Positions 1 to 8,690 of a stretch of 64,000 nt of DNA are shown here, one piece after another. The DNA lies in contig CANMWA010000013.1 in the NCBI GenBank assembly GCA_947501475.1, forward strand, positions 1-64,000, written 5' to 3'. Each line of letters opens with the position of its first letter. Position 1 is the stretch's first letter. The DNA is from an uncultured Aquimarina sp. (GTDB lineage: Bacteria > Bacteroidota > Bacteroidia > Flavobacteriales > Flavobacteriaceae). The notes beneath the pieces are model-generated. The model was not told the DNA's origin. It did no database searches and was given only the letters and a program-made list of their open reading frames with translations. The translations under genes were made by a program, and so were the position numbers.

Positions 1-84
1 CGGAAGTCGGAAGTCGGAAGTCGGAAGTCGGAAGTCGGAAGTCGGAAGTCGGAAGTCGGAAGTCGGAAGTCGGAAGTCGGAAGT
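1..84. repeat. heptanucleotide tandem repeat (CGGAAGT)x12, cut by the window edge
   Basis: Twelve perfect head-to-tail copies of the 7-mer CGGAAGT fill the first 84 bases, and the array probably continues to the left. Seven is not a multiple of three but the tract lies outside any visible gene, 67 bp before the thioesterase start, so copy-number change would alter promoter or spacer length rather than a reading frame. All copies are identical, which suggests recent expansion or active homogenisation. Confidence 0.95.
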
Positions 85-151
85 TAAAAAATAACGAATT
101 AATCCTGAAACGTTCAAAGGAAAAAACTATTAATGATCAGCCATAAAAAAA

Positions 152-694
152 ATGAAAAAATATAAAACAAGTAGAGAATCGAGTGTGAAAATTTCAGAAT
201 TGATGCTTCCCTCTCATTCAAATTTTAGTGGAAAAATACACGGAGGATATATTTTATCACTTATGGATCAAATTGCTTTTGCTTGTGCTTCAAAACATTC
301 TGAAACCTATTGTGTAACTGCAAGTGTAGACAAGGTAGATTTTTTAAAACCTATAGAAGTTGGTGAATTAGTAACGATGAAAGCTTCAGTAAACCATGTA
401 GGTACCACCTCTATGGTTGTGGGAGTTCGCGTAGAAGCCGAAAACATACGGACAGGTAAAATGAAACATTGTAACTCTAGCTACTTTACTATGGTTGCAA
501 AAAATGATGACGGTAAAAGTGTAGCTATACCAGGATTAATTCTAGAAAACAAAACCACCATACGCCGCTTTGTACGTAGCATCATTCGTAAAGAAGATGG
601 TAAAGCCAGACGTGATCGTTTTAAAGAGTCAGAGTTTGAGTTAGAAAAACATCTTGAAGTTCTTAAAGGATATAATGTGAAGATTAATTTATAA
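152..694 (+). CDS. acyl-CoA thioesterase, hotdog fold (YciA/BACH-like)
   Basis: A 180-residue protein predicted to hydrolyse acyl-CoA thioesters in the cytoplasm. The N-terminal half reads as a single hotdog domain: NFSGKIHGGYILSLMDQIAF (about residues 24-43) matches the helix region of YciA/BACH-type thioesterases, where an Asn and a following GG-xx-L-xxMD are typical. It is followed by a VDKVDFLKPIEVGELV strand region and a second strand block ending near NSSYFTMVA. The last 60 residues are basic and helical and lie outside the core fold. The gene stands alone; the next gene begins 200 bp downstream. Physiological chain length is not readable from sequence. Confidence 0.85.
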   Translation: MKKYKTSRESSVKISELMLPSHSNFSGKIHGGYILSLMDQIAFACASKHSETYCVTASVDKVDFLKPIEVGELVTMKASVNHVGTTSMVVGVRVEAENIRTGKMKHCNSSYFTMVAKNDDGKSVAIPGLILENKTTIRRFVRSIIRKEDGKARRDRFKESEFELEKHLEVLKGYNVKINL

Positions 695-894
695 CAATCT
701 AAAAGCATAAAATATTTTAGCGTTGTAAATTAAAAAAGTGTCAGTCTAAGTGTTTTGTCATGATAATCTACCGACTTCGCTCGTAATAATATGAGACAAA
801 ATGTATCGAGAGAACATATTTTGCTTTATATCCTACAATGATCACTTATCTTTTTACGTTAAAAATTGTATATTCATAACAAAAACCCCACACT

Positions 895-1272
895 ATGAAA
901 AATATATTGACAAAATTTGCTTTGTTACTAACTATCCTTATAAGTTATAACTGTGGTAGTGATGATAGTGCAGAGCCTGAACCTGCTCCTAATCCAAATC
1001 CAAACAAAACTACTACCTATATTGCTGATGTAAAAACTATCATAGATACGCAATGTCTTGAGTGTCATTCTAACCCACCTGATCGAGGAGCACCAATGTC
1101 TTTAGAAACCTATGCAGAAATTATTGATGCAGTAACTAATCAGGGTAGAGTTGATTTAAGCGTTAGAATGAATACAACAGGTAGAAATGTTATGCCACCG
1201 AGTGGTAAGTTGTCGCAAGAAATTGTAGATATTATTCTGGATTGGGAAGCAGATGGTCGTTTAGAAAAATGA
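895..1272 (+). CDS. c-type cytochrome-like lipoprotein
   Basis: A 125-residue exported lipoprotein. The signal peptide ends in the lipobox ISYNC (Cys about residue 20), followed by an acidic and Pro/Asn-rich linker (EPEPAPNPNPN). A CLECH motif gives the CxxCH haem c attachment site, and NVMPPSGKL near residue 100 could supply the distal Met ligand, as in small single-haem cytochromes related to the planctomycete-type cytochrome c domain. It is therefore probably an outer- or inner-membrane-anchored periplasmic electron carrier. No oxidoreductase partner is adjacent: upstream is the thioesterase and downstream a convergent small secreted protein. Confidence 0.8.
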   Translation: MKNILTKFALLLTILISYNCGSDDSAEPEPAPNPNPNKTTTYIADVKTIIDTQCLECHSNPPDRGAPMSLETYAEIIDAVTNQGRVDLSVRMNTTGRNVMPPSGKLSQEIVDIILDWEADGRLEK

Positions 1273-1288
1273 TGAGCTCTTACACACG

Positions 1289-1636
1289 CTATCTAACATT
1301 AATTGCATCCCTGCCTTTATAAAATCGCCTAACCGCCATATGATTTCCAGAATATACTTTGATCAAATAATGCCCTACTTTTAGAGCAGATACATCTATG
1401 GCTCTTTCTAAATGTAATTTTTTCTGAATTCTAATCAATCCTGACTTATCAATAACCTTAATCATAATTGATTGATTGGTATTGGTTACTATCGTCAAAG
1501 ATTCTGACGTTGCATTTGTCTTAAGATCAAATGAAAAAAGATTATCATTAACTTCCGTTTTTATAGTATTCAAGTCGTTTGAATACATCAAGTGTATCCC
1601 AAACAAAAACAATGTGAATAGTAGTAATTTTCTCAT
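1289..1636 (-). CDS. small secreted protein resembling a T9SS C-terminal domain
   Basis: A 115-residue protein with a clear signal peptide (MRKLLLFTLFLFGIHLMYS). The mature part is a short beta-rich domain with the pattern of a Por-type sorting domain: IMIKVIDKSGLIRIQKKL, then DVSALKVGHYLIKVYSGNHMAVRRF. Normal sorting domains follow a large cargo domain and end near Lys; here there is almost no cargo and the end is RFYKGRDAINVR, so it is either a stand-alone domain of this fold or a remnant of a larger secreted protein. It converges with the cytochrome gene (16 bp gap) and lies downstream of carB on the same strand orientation. No further function can be assigned. Confidence 0.6.
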   Translation of the reverse strand: MRKLLLFTLFLFGIHLMYSNDLNTIKTEVNDNLFSFDLKTNATSESLTIVTNTNQSIMIKVIDKSGLIRIQKKLHLERAIDVSALKVGHYLIKVYSGNHMAVRRFYKGRDAINVR

Positions 1637-1692
1637 AATACTTTTTATTATAATATACTACTAATCAGCAAAATACATCGTTAATAAAAGCA

Positions 1693-1721
1693 CAAAAGAG
1701 CGTGATTTTAACGCTCTTTTG
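1693..1721. terminator. intrinsic terminator at the 3' end of carB
   Basis: Arms AAAAGAGCGT and ACGCTCTTTT form a 10-bp stem with a 7-nt loop; the T-rich outer arm supplies a short U-tract in either direction. It is 28 bp beyond the carB stop codon on the minus strand. Confidence 0.75.
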
Positions 1722-1748
1722 TAATTATTTATGAGTTGTTGAAGTATA

Positions 1749-4601
1749 TTATTTACTTAAATACATTTTTCGTCTCGAATATAAATCATAGAACTGATCG
1801 TCTTTAAGATCATCAATAAACAAAATACTTTCTCCAGTACTTTTCATCTCGGGTCCTAATTTTTTGTTCACATTAGGGAATTTATTAAACGAAAATACCG
1901 GTTGCTTAATTGCATACCCATCTAGGTGTGGTTTGAAATCAAAATCTGTGACCTTCTTCTCACCTAGCATTACCTTTGTTGCATAATTTACATATGGCTC
2001 TCCATATGCTTTTGCAATAAAAGGCACAGTTCTAGACGCTCTTGGATTGGCCTCAATGATATATACCATATCATCTTTGATAGCAAATTGAATATTAATT
2101 AATCCAACGGTATTGAGTGCAAGAGCAATCTTATGCGTATGATCTTTTATTTGTTGCATTACAAACTCTCCTAAATTAAATGGAGGTAGTGTTGCATTAG
2201 AGTCTCCCGAGTGAATACCACAAGGCTCTATATGTTCCATGATACCAATAATGTAAACATTTTCACCATCACAAATTGCATCGGCTTCAGCTTCTATAGC
2301 CCCATCAAGATAATGATCTAGTAATAATTTATTATTAGGTATCTTACGAAGTAGACCAACAACATGCTCTTCTAATTCTTGTTTATTGATTACAATTTTC
2401 ATTCCTTGACCTCCCAAAACATAAGATGGGCGAACTAGGATTGGAAAATCTAATTTATCGGCAACTGCAATAGCTTCATCAGCTGTTTCGGCAGTATCAA
2501 ACTCAGGATAAGGAATATTATTTTCTTGTAATAGTTTAGAAAAGCTTCCTCTATCTTCTGCCAAATCTAATGATTGAAAGCTGGTCCCTATAATCTTGAT
2601 ACCATAGCGATCAAGCTTTTCGGCAAGTTTTAATGCGGTTTGCCCTCCTAACTGTACAATAACACCTTCAGGCTTTTCGTGTCTTATTATATCATAGATA
2701 TGTTCCCAGAAAACAGGTTCAAAGTATAACTTATCTGCTGTATCAAAATCTGTAGAAACCGTTTCTGGATTACAGTTAATCATGATAGTTTCGTATCCAC
2801 ATTCTGCAGATGCTAATACACCATGTACACAGCAATAATCAAATTCGATCCCCTGCCCTATTCGGTTTGGTCCAGATCCCAGAACGACAATTTTTTTCTT
2901 ATCAGTAGGAATGCTTTCGTTATCTACATATGTTTTCCCATCAGGAGTTTCGATTTCGGCTTCAAAAGTAGAGTAGAAATATGGTGTCTGAGCTTTAAAT
3001 TCTGCTGCACATGTGTCAACCAACTTATACACTCGATTTATACCTAGTTCATCTCTTTTGTTATAAACTTCACTTTCATAACAACCCACCATATGAGCAA
3101 TCTGTCGATCTGCAAAACCTTTTTGTTTGGCTTCTAATATTAGTTCTTTGGTTAAAGACTGTATGGTATAGGTCGAAATTTCTTTTTCCAGATTATATAA
3201 TTCCTCGTATTGTTTAAGGAACCACATATCAATGCGTGTAATTTCATGTATTCTACTTAACGGAATACCAATTTGAATAGCATCATAAATTACAAATACA
3301 CGATCCCAACTGGCATATGTAAGTTTTTTTATAATTTGATCATAGTCTTTATATCCTTTACCGTCTGCTCCTAATCCATTTCTTTTAATTTCTAAAGATT
3401 GGGTGGCTTTATGTAATGCTTCTTGAAAAGATCTACCGATTGCCATCACCTCACCTACAGATTTCATCTGAAGTCCAAGTGTACGATCTGAGCCTTCGAA
3501 CTTATCAAAATTCCATCGTGGTATTTTTACAATAACATAATCTAATGTAGGTTCAAACAATGCCGAAGTCGATCTAGTAATCTGATTATCCAGCTCATCC
3601 AGATTATATCCTATAGCCAGCTTGGCTGCAATTTTTGCAATAGGGTATCCTGTCGCTTTTGAAGCTAATGCTGAAGAACGAGAAACTCTTGGGTTGATTT
3701 CGATAGCAATGATATCTTCTTTTTCGTCTGGGCTTACAGCAAACTGCACATTACATCCTCCTGCAAAATCACCAATGCTACGCATCATATGGATTGCCAT
3801 ATCACGCATTCGCTGAAAAGTTTTATCACTTAGTGTCATCGCCGGAGCAACAGTAATCGAGTCTCCTGTATGGATCCCCATTGGGTCCATGTTTTCTATC
3901 GTACAGATAATAACAACATTATCATTATTATCTCTTAGCAACTCTAGTTCATATTCTTTCCAACCAATAAGTGCTTTATCAATCATTACTTCGTGAATCG
4001 GAGAAATTTCTAATCCACGAGTTAATAATTCATCAAAATCTTCTTCTTGATATACAATAGAAGCTCCTGCTCCACCTAATGTATACGAGGCTCTAATAAC
4101 CAATGGAAAACCAAATTCCTGAGCAATTTCTTTACCTTTAAGGTATGAGTTTGCAGTTGCTTGAGGTGCCATTGGGATACCAATTTTGAGCATCAACTCT
4201 CTAAATTGTTCGCGATCTTCGGTAATATTAATCGCAGCAATATCTACACCGATAATTTCAACATCAAAATCTTTCCATATTCCTTTTTCGTCTGCCTCTA
4301 TACAAAGATTTAATGCAGTTTGCCCTCCCATTGTAGGCAATACCGCATCAATTTGTGGGTGCTCTTTAAGGATTTCTATAATTGATTTTGTGTTTAACGG
4401 TTTAAGGTAGACATGATCCGCCATAGAAGGATCTGTCATAATCGTAGCTGGATTCGAATTTATTAACACCGTTTCAATCCCATCTTCGCGTAGAGATCTT
4501 AACGCTTGCGTTCCAGAATAATCAAACTCACAGGCTTGTCCTATCACAATTGGTCCAGACCCTATAATCAGTATACTCTTAAGTTTTTCGTTTTTAGGCA
4601 T
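1749..4601 (-). CDS. carB: carbamoyl-phosphate synthase large subunit, short form
   Basis: Makes carbamoyl phosphate from bicarbonate, glutamine-derived ammonia and two ATP, feeding pyrimidine and arginine synthesis. The 950 residues show the two homologous ATP-grasp halves: the N-terminal half starts LKSILIIGSGPIVIGQACEF and has GGQTALN and EINPRVSRSSALASKATGYP; the second starts KKIVVLGSGPNRIGQGIEFD (about residue 556) and has GGQTALK and EANPRASRTVPF. The protein ends about 30 residues after LGPEMKSTGE, so the roughly 120-residue MGS-like allosteric domain of the 1073-residue E. coli enzyme is absent. The small subunit carA is not adjacent. rpmH lies about 95 bp upstream on the same strand, a neighbourhood common in Flavobacteriaceae as I recall it. 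Confidence 0.97.
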   Translation of the reverse strand: MPKNEKLKSILIIGSGPIVIGQACEFDYSGTQALRSLREDGIETVLINSNPATIMTDPSMADHVYLKPLNTKSIIEILKEHPQIDAVLPTMGGQTALNLCIEADEKGIWKDFDVEIIGVDIAAINITEDREQFRELMLKIGIPMAPQATANSYLKGKEIAQEFGFPLVIRASYTLGGAGASIVYQEEDFDELLTRGLEISPIHEVMIDKALIGWKEYELELLRDNNDNVVIICTIENMDPMGIHTGDSITVAPAMTLSDKTFQRMRDMAIHMMRSIGDFAGGCNVQFAVSPDEKEDIIAIEINPRVSRSSALASKATGYPIAKIAAKLAIGYNLDELDNQITRSTSALFEPTLDYVIVKIPRWNFDKFEGSDRTLGLQMKSVGEVMAIGRSFQEALHKATQSLEIKRNGLGADGKGYKDYDQIIKKLTYASWDRVFVIYDAIQIGIPLSRIHEITRIDMWFLKQYEELYNLEKEISTYTIQSLTKELILEAKQKGFADRQIAHMVGCYESEVYNKRDELGINRVYKLVDTCAAEFKAQTPYFYSTFEAEIETPDGKTYVDNESIPTDKKKIVVLGSGPNRIGQGIEFDYCCVHGVLASAECGYETIMINCNPETVSTDFDTADKLYFEPVFWEHIYDIIRHEKPEGVIVQLGGQTALKLAEKLDRYGIKIIGTSFQSLDLAEDRGSFSKLLQENNIPYPEFDTAETADEAIAVADKLDFPILVRPSYVLGGQGMKIVINKQELEEHVVGLLRKIPNNKLLLDHYLDGAIEAEADAICDGENVYIIGIMEHIEPCGIHSGDSNATLPPFNLGEFVMQQIKDHTHKIALALNTVGLINIQFAIKDDMVYIIEANPRASRTVPFIAKAYGEPYVNYATKVMLGEKKVTDFDFKPHLDGYAIKQPVFSFNKFPNVNKKLGPEMKSTGESILFIDDLKDDQFYDLYSRRKMYLSK

Positions 4602-4633
4602 GTAATAAAATATTGACTATTTATGTATTAGAT

Positions 4634-4666
4634 ATAAAAAAAGGCGTTACTGATAAAGTAACACCT
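4634..4666 (-). terminator. intrinsic terminator of rpmH
   Basis: On the minus strand AAGGTGTTAC and GTAACGCCTT pair around a short loop and are followed by seven T. It lies 30 bp after the rpmH stop codon and before the carB start, so carB probably needs its own promoter or read-through. Confidence 0.8.
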
Positions 4667-4695
4667 TAATATTTTTTCAAAGCACATTATCATTA

Positions 4696-4854
4696 TTAGT
4701 GCTTGTGTCTTAACTCTGACGATACAGATAATTTTTTTCTCCCTTTTGCTCTTCTACGGGCTAGCACCTTTCTACCATTTACAGAAGCCATACGCTCTCT
4801 GAAACCGTGTTTGTTTTTTCTTTTTCTCTTTGATGGTTGAAACGTTCTTTTCAT
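4696..4854 (-). CDS. rpmH: 50S ribosomal protein L34
   Basis: A 52-residue, very basic protein translated here from the minus strand. It begins MKRTFQPSKRKRKNKHGF and continues RERMASVNGRKVLARRRAKG, the complete L34 signature. The C-terminal tail KLSVSSELRHKH is slightly longer than the 44-46 residues of many L34 proteins, as is usual in Bacteroidota. A strong promoter lies 75-104 bp upstream and a terminator follows. The linkage to dnaA/rnpA seen in many bacteria is absent here. Confidence 0.97.
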   Translation of the reverse strand: MKRTFQPSKRKRKNKHGFRERMASVNGRKVLARRRAKGRKKLSVSSELRHKH

Positions 4855-4928
4855 TACTATCTGTCTTTATATATCTTCTTGAAAATGTCTTTTAAATCCT
4901 AATGGGAATCTCCTCCCAAAACTGCGGG

Positions 4929-4958
4929 CAAATATACGAAGACTTTTTACTTTGACAA
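4929..4958 (-). promoter_or_regulatory. promoter of rpmH, Bacteroidota type
   Basis: Read on the minus strand, TTG (4956-4958), a 19-bp spacer and TATATTTG (4929-4936) match the Bacteroidota sigma-ABfr consensus of -33 TTG and -7 TAnnTTTG. It is a useful reference for judging other promoters in this window. Confidence 0.8.
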
Positions 4959-4992
4959 GCCAAAATATCAAATTATTTTTATTTGTTTTTAT

Positions 4993-5000
4993 TACCTTTG
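4993..5000 (+). promoter_or_regulatory. -7 element TACCTTTG before the TPR membrane protein gene
   Basis: TACCTTTG matches TAnnTTTG and lies 25 bp before the ATG at 5026. No exact TTG is found at the expected -33 distance; the region there is T-rich. It is divergent to the rpmH promoter. Confidence 0.5.
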
Positions 5001-5025
5001 CCGCTACTAAATAATAAAACATTCA

Positions 5026-5541
5026 ATGTACAACAAAAATATAAAATTAGTAATTGCTGCAATGATTATTGGAATTGCAGTTTGGCAAATCATCGAAGGG
5101 TATATAGGAAATGGGATTTCACTAATTTTGCTATCGGCGATTTTTGTGTTTTTATATTTTAAAAATGAATTAATTCTGCTTGCTTTTTTAAGATTACGTA
5201 AACAGGATTTTGATGGTGCAAAAAAATGGTTGGATAGAATTAAAAATCCAGAAAGTGCGCTTACCATAAAACAGCAAGGATATCATAACTACCTCTTGGG
5301 CATTATGTTATCAAAAACTAATATCACTCAAGCCGAAAAATATCTTAAAAAAGCAATCAAACTCGGGTTGTCTATGAATCAGGATTTGGCTGTAGCAAAA
5401 CTAAATCTTGCAGGAATTGCAATGACCAAACGTAGAAAACGAGAAGCCCAAATATTACTTACTGAGGCAAAAAAACTAGATAAACATAACATGCTAAAAG
5501 ATCAGATAACAATGATGAAACAGCAAATGAAGAAAATCTAG
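5026..5541 (+). CDS. membrane-anchored TPR-like protein
   Basis: A 171-residue protein with two hydrophobic helices at the N-terminus (about residues 7-23 and 27-46, LVIAAMIIGIAVWQIIEG and ISLILLSAIFVFLYF), then a soluble helical region. The latter has TPR character: DFDGAKKWLDRI, QAEKYLKKAIKLG and KREAQILLTEAKKLD are spaced like helix A/B pairs. The domain would face the cytoplasm or periplasm from an inner-membrane anchor. Family members of this build in Flavobacteriaceae are generally unnamed. A -7 element lies 25 bp upstream. Role unknown; scaffold or assembly factor is inference. Confidence 0.75.
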   Translation: MYNKNIKLVIAAMIIGIAVWQIIEGYIGNGISLILLSAIFVFLYFKNELILLAFLRLRKQDFDGAKKWLDRIKNPESALTIKQQGYHNYLLGIMLSKTNITQAEKYLKKAIKLGLSMNQDLAVAKLNLAGIAMTKRRKREAQILLTEAKKLDKHNMLKDQITMMKQQMKKI

Positions 5542-5692
5542 GCATACTAATTGCACTACCTTTTACGTTTATAAAAAAGCTATATAGTTAACTAGGGGTT
5601 TTTGCATAGCCGCTAGTTTTATTAAGTTTTTATTAACAAAGTCTATTTTTTTAACGACTTTATAGTACATTAGCTTTTGTAATTAATTTATA

Positions 5693-6565
5693 ATGAAGAA
5701 ATTATTAATACTAGGGATACTCCTTTCTTATTTCACCGATGCCAATGCTCAGTTAGAAAGAAGAATACCTTTTTCTACTGCCATTTCAGCTCACATTGTA
5801 AAATACAACCAAAAAATTGATCTTGCCTACCAAGAAAATGATCTTGAACGTGCAGAATTTTTATTTGATTCATTGGTAACAAACCACCTTAATGGAACAT
5901 ACATGGATAATTTTAGTGTATATCCTTTAAAAGGTGAACCCATTAAATTACAAGATTACGAAAAACCTATATATCTTATTACATATGCATCATGGTGTGT
6001 TCCTGGTGTAGGTGAAATTCCTGCGCTTAATGATTTGGCAGACCGATTTCATGACCAGATTGATTTTGTAGTATTATTTTGGGATACCAAAGAAAACCTT
6101 AAAGGAAAAGAAAAAGAATATACCGAAAACATTCAATTAGTCTATATAAACGAAAAAACGAATCAAGATTCGTATATTATTAATAAACTAAAACATGCTT
6201 TGGGTTTCCCGATGACATATTATATGGATCCTGAAAAGAAGATCTTAAACATTCAAAAAATGATTACTCACCACTCTAGTGAAACGGTAAGCAACTCATA
6301 TAATATTCATTTTAATTCACTATCCAAGGGAGTTTCTCTAATTATCGCTGATCTTGATGCCAAAGGACTATTAGAAGGAGAAGAATCTGTAGATATTGAA
6401 AATCTCGGAGAGGAAGAGGAAGATGACGAAAAAGGGAAGAGGAAAAAAAGAAAGAAAAAGAAAGAAAAAGTAGGCGAAGATGGCCGAACTGATGAAGAGC
6501 GAAAAATTGATGAGGAGTTTGAAAAATATAGAAAAGAGAAAGATTCTTTGAATAAAAAGAATTAA
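5693..6565 (+). CDS. exported thioredoxin-fold protein lacking the second active-site Cys
   Basis: A 290-residue protein with a signal peptide (MKKLLILGILLSYFTDANA). A TlpA/AhpC-like thioredoxin fold spans about residues 75-210: ITYASWCVPGVGEIPALN sits where a WCxxC site is expected, and LGFPMTYYM supplies the cis-Pro strand. The site reads W-C-V-P-G, so the resolving Cys is replaced by Gly and a normal dithiol exchange is not possible; a monothiol or non-redox role is more likely. The last 70 residues are extremely charged, an acidic stretch (EEEEDDEKGKRKK) followed by Lys/Arg runs, predicted disordered or coiled-coil. It converges with the TSUP gene, only 11 bp away. Confidence 0.75.
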   Translation: MKKLLILGILLSYFTDANAQLERRIPFSTAISAHIVKYNQKIDLAYQENDLERAEFLFDSLVTNHLNGTYMDNFSVYPLKGEPIKLQDYEKPIYLITYASWCVPGVGEIPALNDLADRFHDQIDFVVLFWDTKENLKGKEKEYTENIQLVYINEKTNQDSYIINKLKHALGFPMTYYMDPEKKILNIQKMITHHSSETVSNSYNIHFNSLSKGVSLIIADLDAKGLLEGEESVDIENLGEEEEDDEKGKRKKRKKKKEKVGEDGRTDEERKIDEEFEKYRKEKDSLNKKN

Positions 6566-6576
6566 TTCTATCGTTG

Positions 6577-6945
6577 TTATTTACCAAAAATCATTTTCAA
6601 GGCTACTACTACTAAAACTCCACCAAATATTTTTTTAAGGAGTACTTGATTTATCGAAATTGCTAATTTACTGCCTAAATACCCTCCAATAATAAAAGTT
6701 ACTGCGATTATAATGGCATATTTCCAGTTTACATAGCCTTCTTGGTAATAATTGTACGCAGCAAGTAATGTTACAGGAACAGCCAATACAGCCAGACTTG
6801 TACCTTGGGCTTCGTGTTGAGAAAATTGCACCCACAAGATTAAAAGGGGGATCATGATCACACTACCTCCTATCCCAAGTGTTCCACTAAAAAAACCTGC
6901 TAATAAACCTATTAAGATTAAAGAAATAAGTACTGATGTATTCAT
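6577..6945 (-). CDS. TSUP family membrane transporter, half-size (TauE/SafE)
   Basis: A 122-residue hydrophobic protein with four probable membrane helices. The N-terminal GFFSGTLGIGGSVIMIPLLI is the repeat signature of the sulphite-exporter TauE/SafE (formerly DUF81) family, and IIAVTFIIGGYLGSKLA is the second helix pair. Full-length members have two such repeats in 240-270 residues; this has one, so it would act as a dimer, as is known for other half-size members. Substrate (sulphite, sulphonate or another organosulphur anion) cannot be read from sequence. No sulphur-metabolism gene is adjacent. Confidence 0.8.
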   Translation of the reverse strand: MNTSVLISLILIGLLAGFFSGTLGIGGSVIMIPLLILWVQFSQHEAQGTSLAVLAVPVTLLAAYNYYQEGYVNWKYAIIIAVTFIIGGYLGSKLAISINQVLLKKIFGGVLVVVALKMIFGK

Positions 6946-7008
6946 ACTATTCAGAAATGAGCAGCTAACTTAAATAAAAAAATTAGAAAAAAGTATGTCT
7001 ACGTTCGT

Positions 7009-7956
7009 TTACTGCCCCATAGTTGTTTTATAATAGCCTTCTCTGGGAATTTTTATAAGATATTCTTTACCCGCAGTATTATTTAAATGCGCTTCTCTAA
7101 GCCAAGGGTTATGCAATTTTAATATCTTATAATTAATATCATATTGTTTAGCAAATGCAGTAAAGTCAGTAATAGGTTCATCTACTAATACATTAAACGT
7201 AGGAATATGGTTATACAAATCCTCGTTACTAAAATTAAACCCATAACGCTTTGGGTTACTAAGTATTTCTTTTACAGCAACAATTCTAAATACATAGCGT
7301 CCAGTTTCTTCACCAAGCAAAAGATCGTAATATGTAGTCACATGTTGTTTGTCAAGTCGTCTTATAATCCCTGCTCTACCTGCATTATAAGCTGCCGCTG
7401 CAAGCGTCCAAGAACCAAATTTATTTTTCGCTTTTTTAAGATATTTACAGGCTACTCGAGTTGATTTCTCAATATGGTAACGCTCATCTACATTTTGATT
7501 TACTTCTAACCCAAATTCTTTAGCAGTGCCTTTTAATATTTGCCAAAAACCTGTAGCTCTTGCAGGAGATACGGCTTGTGTTAAACTACTTTCAATCACT
7601 GCCAGGTATTTAAAATCATCAGGAACACCTTCTTCTTTTAATATAGGTTCTATAATAGGAAAATATTTATTGGCTCTTTTAAAAAGTAATAGACCGTTAG
7701 ACTGCCAGTACGTATTTACAAGAAGTTCTCTATCCATTCGCTCTCTAATGTCTGGATTTTCTATCGGAACCAATTCTCCTGAAAAATTCAAATTATCAGG
7801 CATCGCAATCGCATAGACATTATAGTCATTGATCAGTTTTGTTTCAAGAGTTTTTTGTGCTAAAGGTTTTTCGGGTTTGTTTTGGGTAGCATTTACTAAA
7901 ATTCCAAAAGTAAATAATACTCCTAAAAAAAGTAAAGCTCTCTTAATCATCTTCAT
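7009..7956 (-). CDS. lytic transglycosylase, SLT domain (MltD-like)
   Basis: A 315-residue exported peptidoglycan-cleaving enzyme. A signal peptide (MIKRALLFLGVLFTFGILVNA) precedes the SLT domain at about 95-230: DFKYLAVIESSLTQAVSPARATGFWQI contains the catalytic Glu in the usual ES motif, followed by NVDERYHIEKSTRVACKYLK and TLAAAAYNAG. After the catalytic domain the protein continues about 80 residues with a LysM-like stretch (DFTAFAKQYDINYKILKLHNPWL, LIKIPREG). Such enzymes cut between MurNAc and GlcNAc to give anhydro-muropeptides in the periplasm. It lies downstream of an alpha/beta hydrolase gene on the same strand, 62 bp apart. Confidence 0.88.
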   Translation of the reverse strand: MKMIKRALLFLGVLFTFGILVNATQNKPEKPLAQKTLETKLINDYNVYAIAMPDNLNFSGELVPIENPDIRERMDRELLVNTYWQSNGLLLFKRANKYFPIIEPILKEEGVPDDFKYLAVIESSLTQAVSPARATGFWQILKGTAKEFGLEVNQNVDERYHIEKSTRVACKYLKKAKNKFGSWTLAAAAYNAGRAGIIRRLDKQHVTTYYDLLLGEETGRYVFRIVAVKEILSNPKRYGFNFSNEDLYNHIPTFNVLVDEPITDFTAFAKQYDINYKILKLHNPWLREAHLNNTAGKEYLIKIPREGYYKTTMGQ

Positions 7957-8018
7957 AGTATGTAGGTTTTATTGGGGGAATAAAAATTTTGCAGTACAAT
8001 ATAGCGTAAAAAGTTGGA

Positions 8019-8690
8019 CTAATGCAAGTTATCATTGATTATTTCGGGCAAATGTTTATTAAACCATCGAGCTCTATTAACGATCATTACATGTGTGCCT
8101 TGCGCTACAGTTATGCAGTTTTTAATGTTAGAAATAGGAAAAACAATATCCTTTTCGCCATGAATATGAATTAATCCATCTGGTGCATTTTCTTGATCCC
8201 AACATACCATTTTTTCTATTGCCCAATCCAAATATGTTTTATCATTTATTGACAAATATCGTTGATACATAGCGGCTCTTTTCTTTGCAAAATCGCCAAA
8301 AGCAAGTTTTTCCCAGTTTTCAACCTTTGAAACTAATGATGTTGGCAAAAGCTTATATACTTTTGTTTTTCGAGCCAGTTTCATTCTTTTAGGTAATTCG
8401 TACTTGCTTTTTACACTAGAAATTATAATTAGTTTTTTAAGATTCAGGTATTTGCTCATTTCTTGTGCGATTACTCCACCAAAAGAGACCCCTATCAGAA
8501 TACAATTTTCGTGTTTTACTTCTTCACACATACGTTTTGCATAATCCTCAATAGATTCCTGCTTATATGGTATCTTCCAGGGTATGGTTTGCGTTAAAAA
8601 CTGGTCTTCGGGAAGCTGTATATACTCAAAAATAGACACATCTGCAGCCATTCCTGGAATAAAGTATACATTGCTAACTTCTTGCGGCAT
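8019..8690 (-). CDS. alpha/beta-hydrolase family protein
   Basis: A cytoplasmic alpha/beta hydrolase of 223 residues from the chosen ATG at 8690; an upstream in-frame ATG at 8750 would add 20 residues unlike the family. The start of the fold is NVYFIPGMAADVSIFEYI. The nucleophile elbow is ILIGVSFGGVIAQEMSKYL (G-x-S-x-G), the late Asp is probably in IHGEKDIVFPI, and the His is in VAQGTHVMIV. No cap domain of unusual size is seen. Substrate unknown. TATCTTTG at 8734-8741 matches a -7 box but reads on the plus strand, so it is not this gene's promoter. Confidence 0.78.
   Translation of the reverse strand: MPQEVSNVYFIPGMAADVSIFEYIQLPEDQFLTQTIPWKIPYKQESIEDYAKRMCEEVKHENCILIGVSFGGVIAQEMSKYLNLKKLIIISSVKSKYELPKRMKLARKTKVYKLLPTSLVSKVENWEKLAFGDFAKKRAAMYQRYLSINDKTYLDWAIEKMVCWDQENAPDGLIHIHGEKDIVFPISNIKNCITVAQGTHVMIVNRARWFNKHLPEIINDNLH

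Noticed and set aside
1289..1636. Full T9SS substrate
   Set aside because: There is no cargo domain and the end does not match the usual sorting domain, so it is described only as similar.
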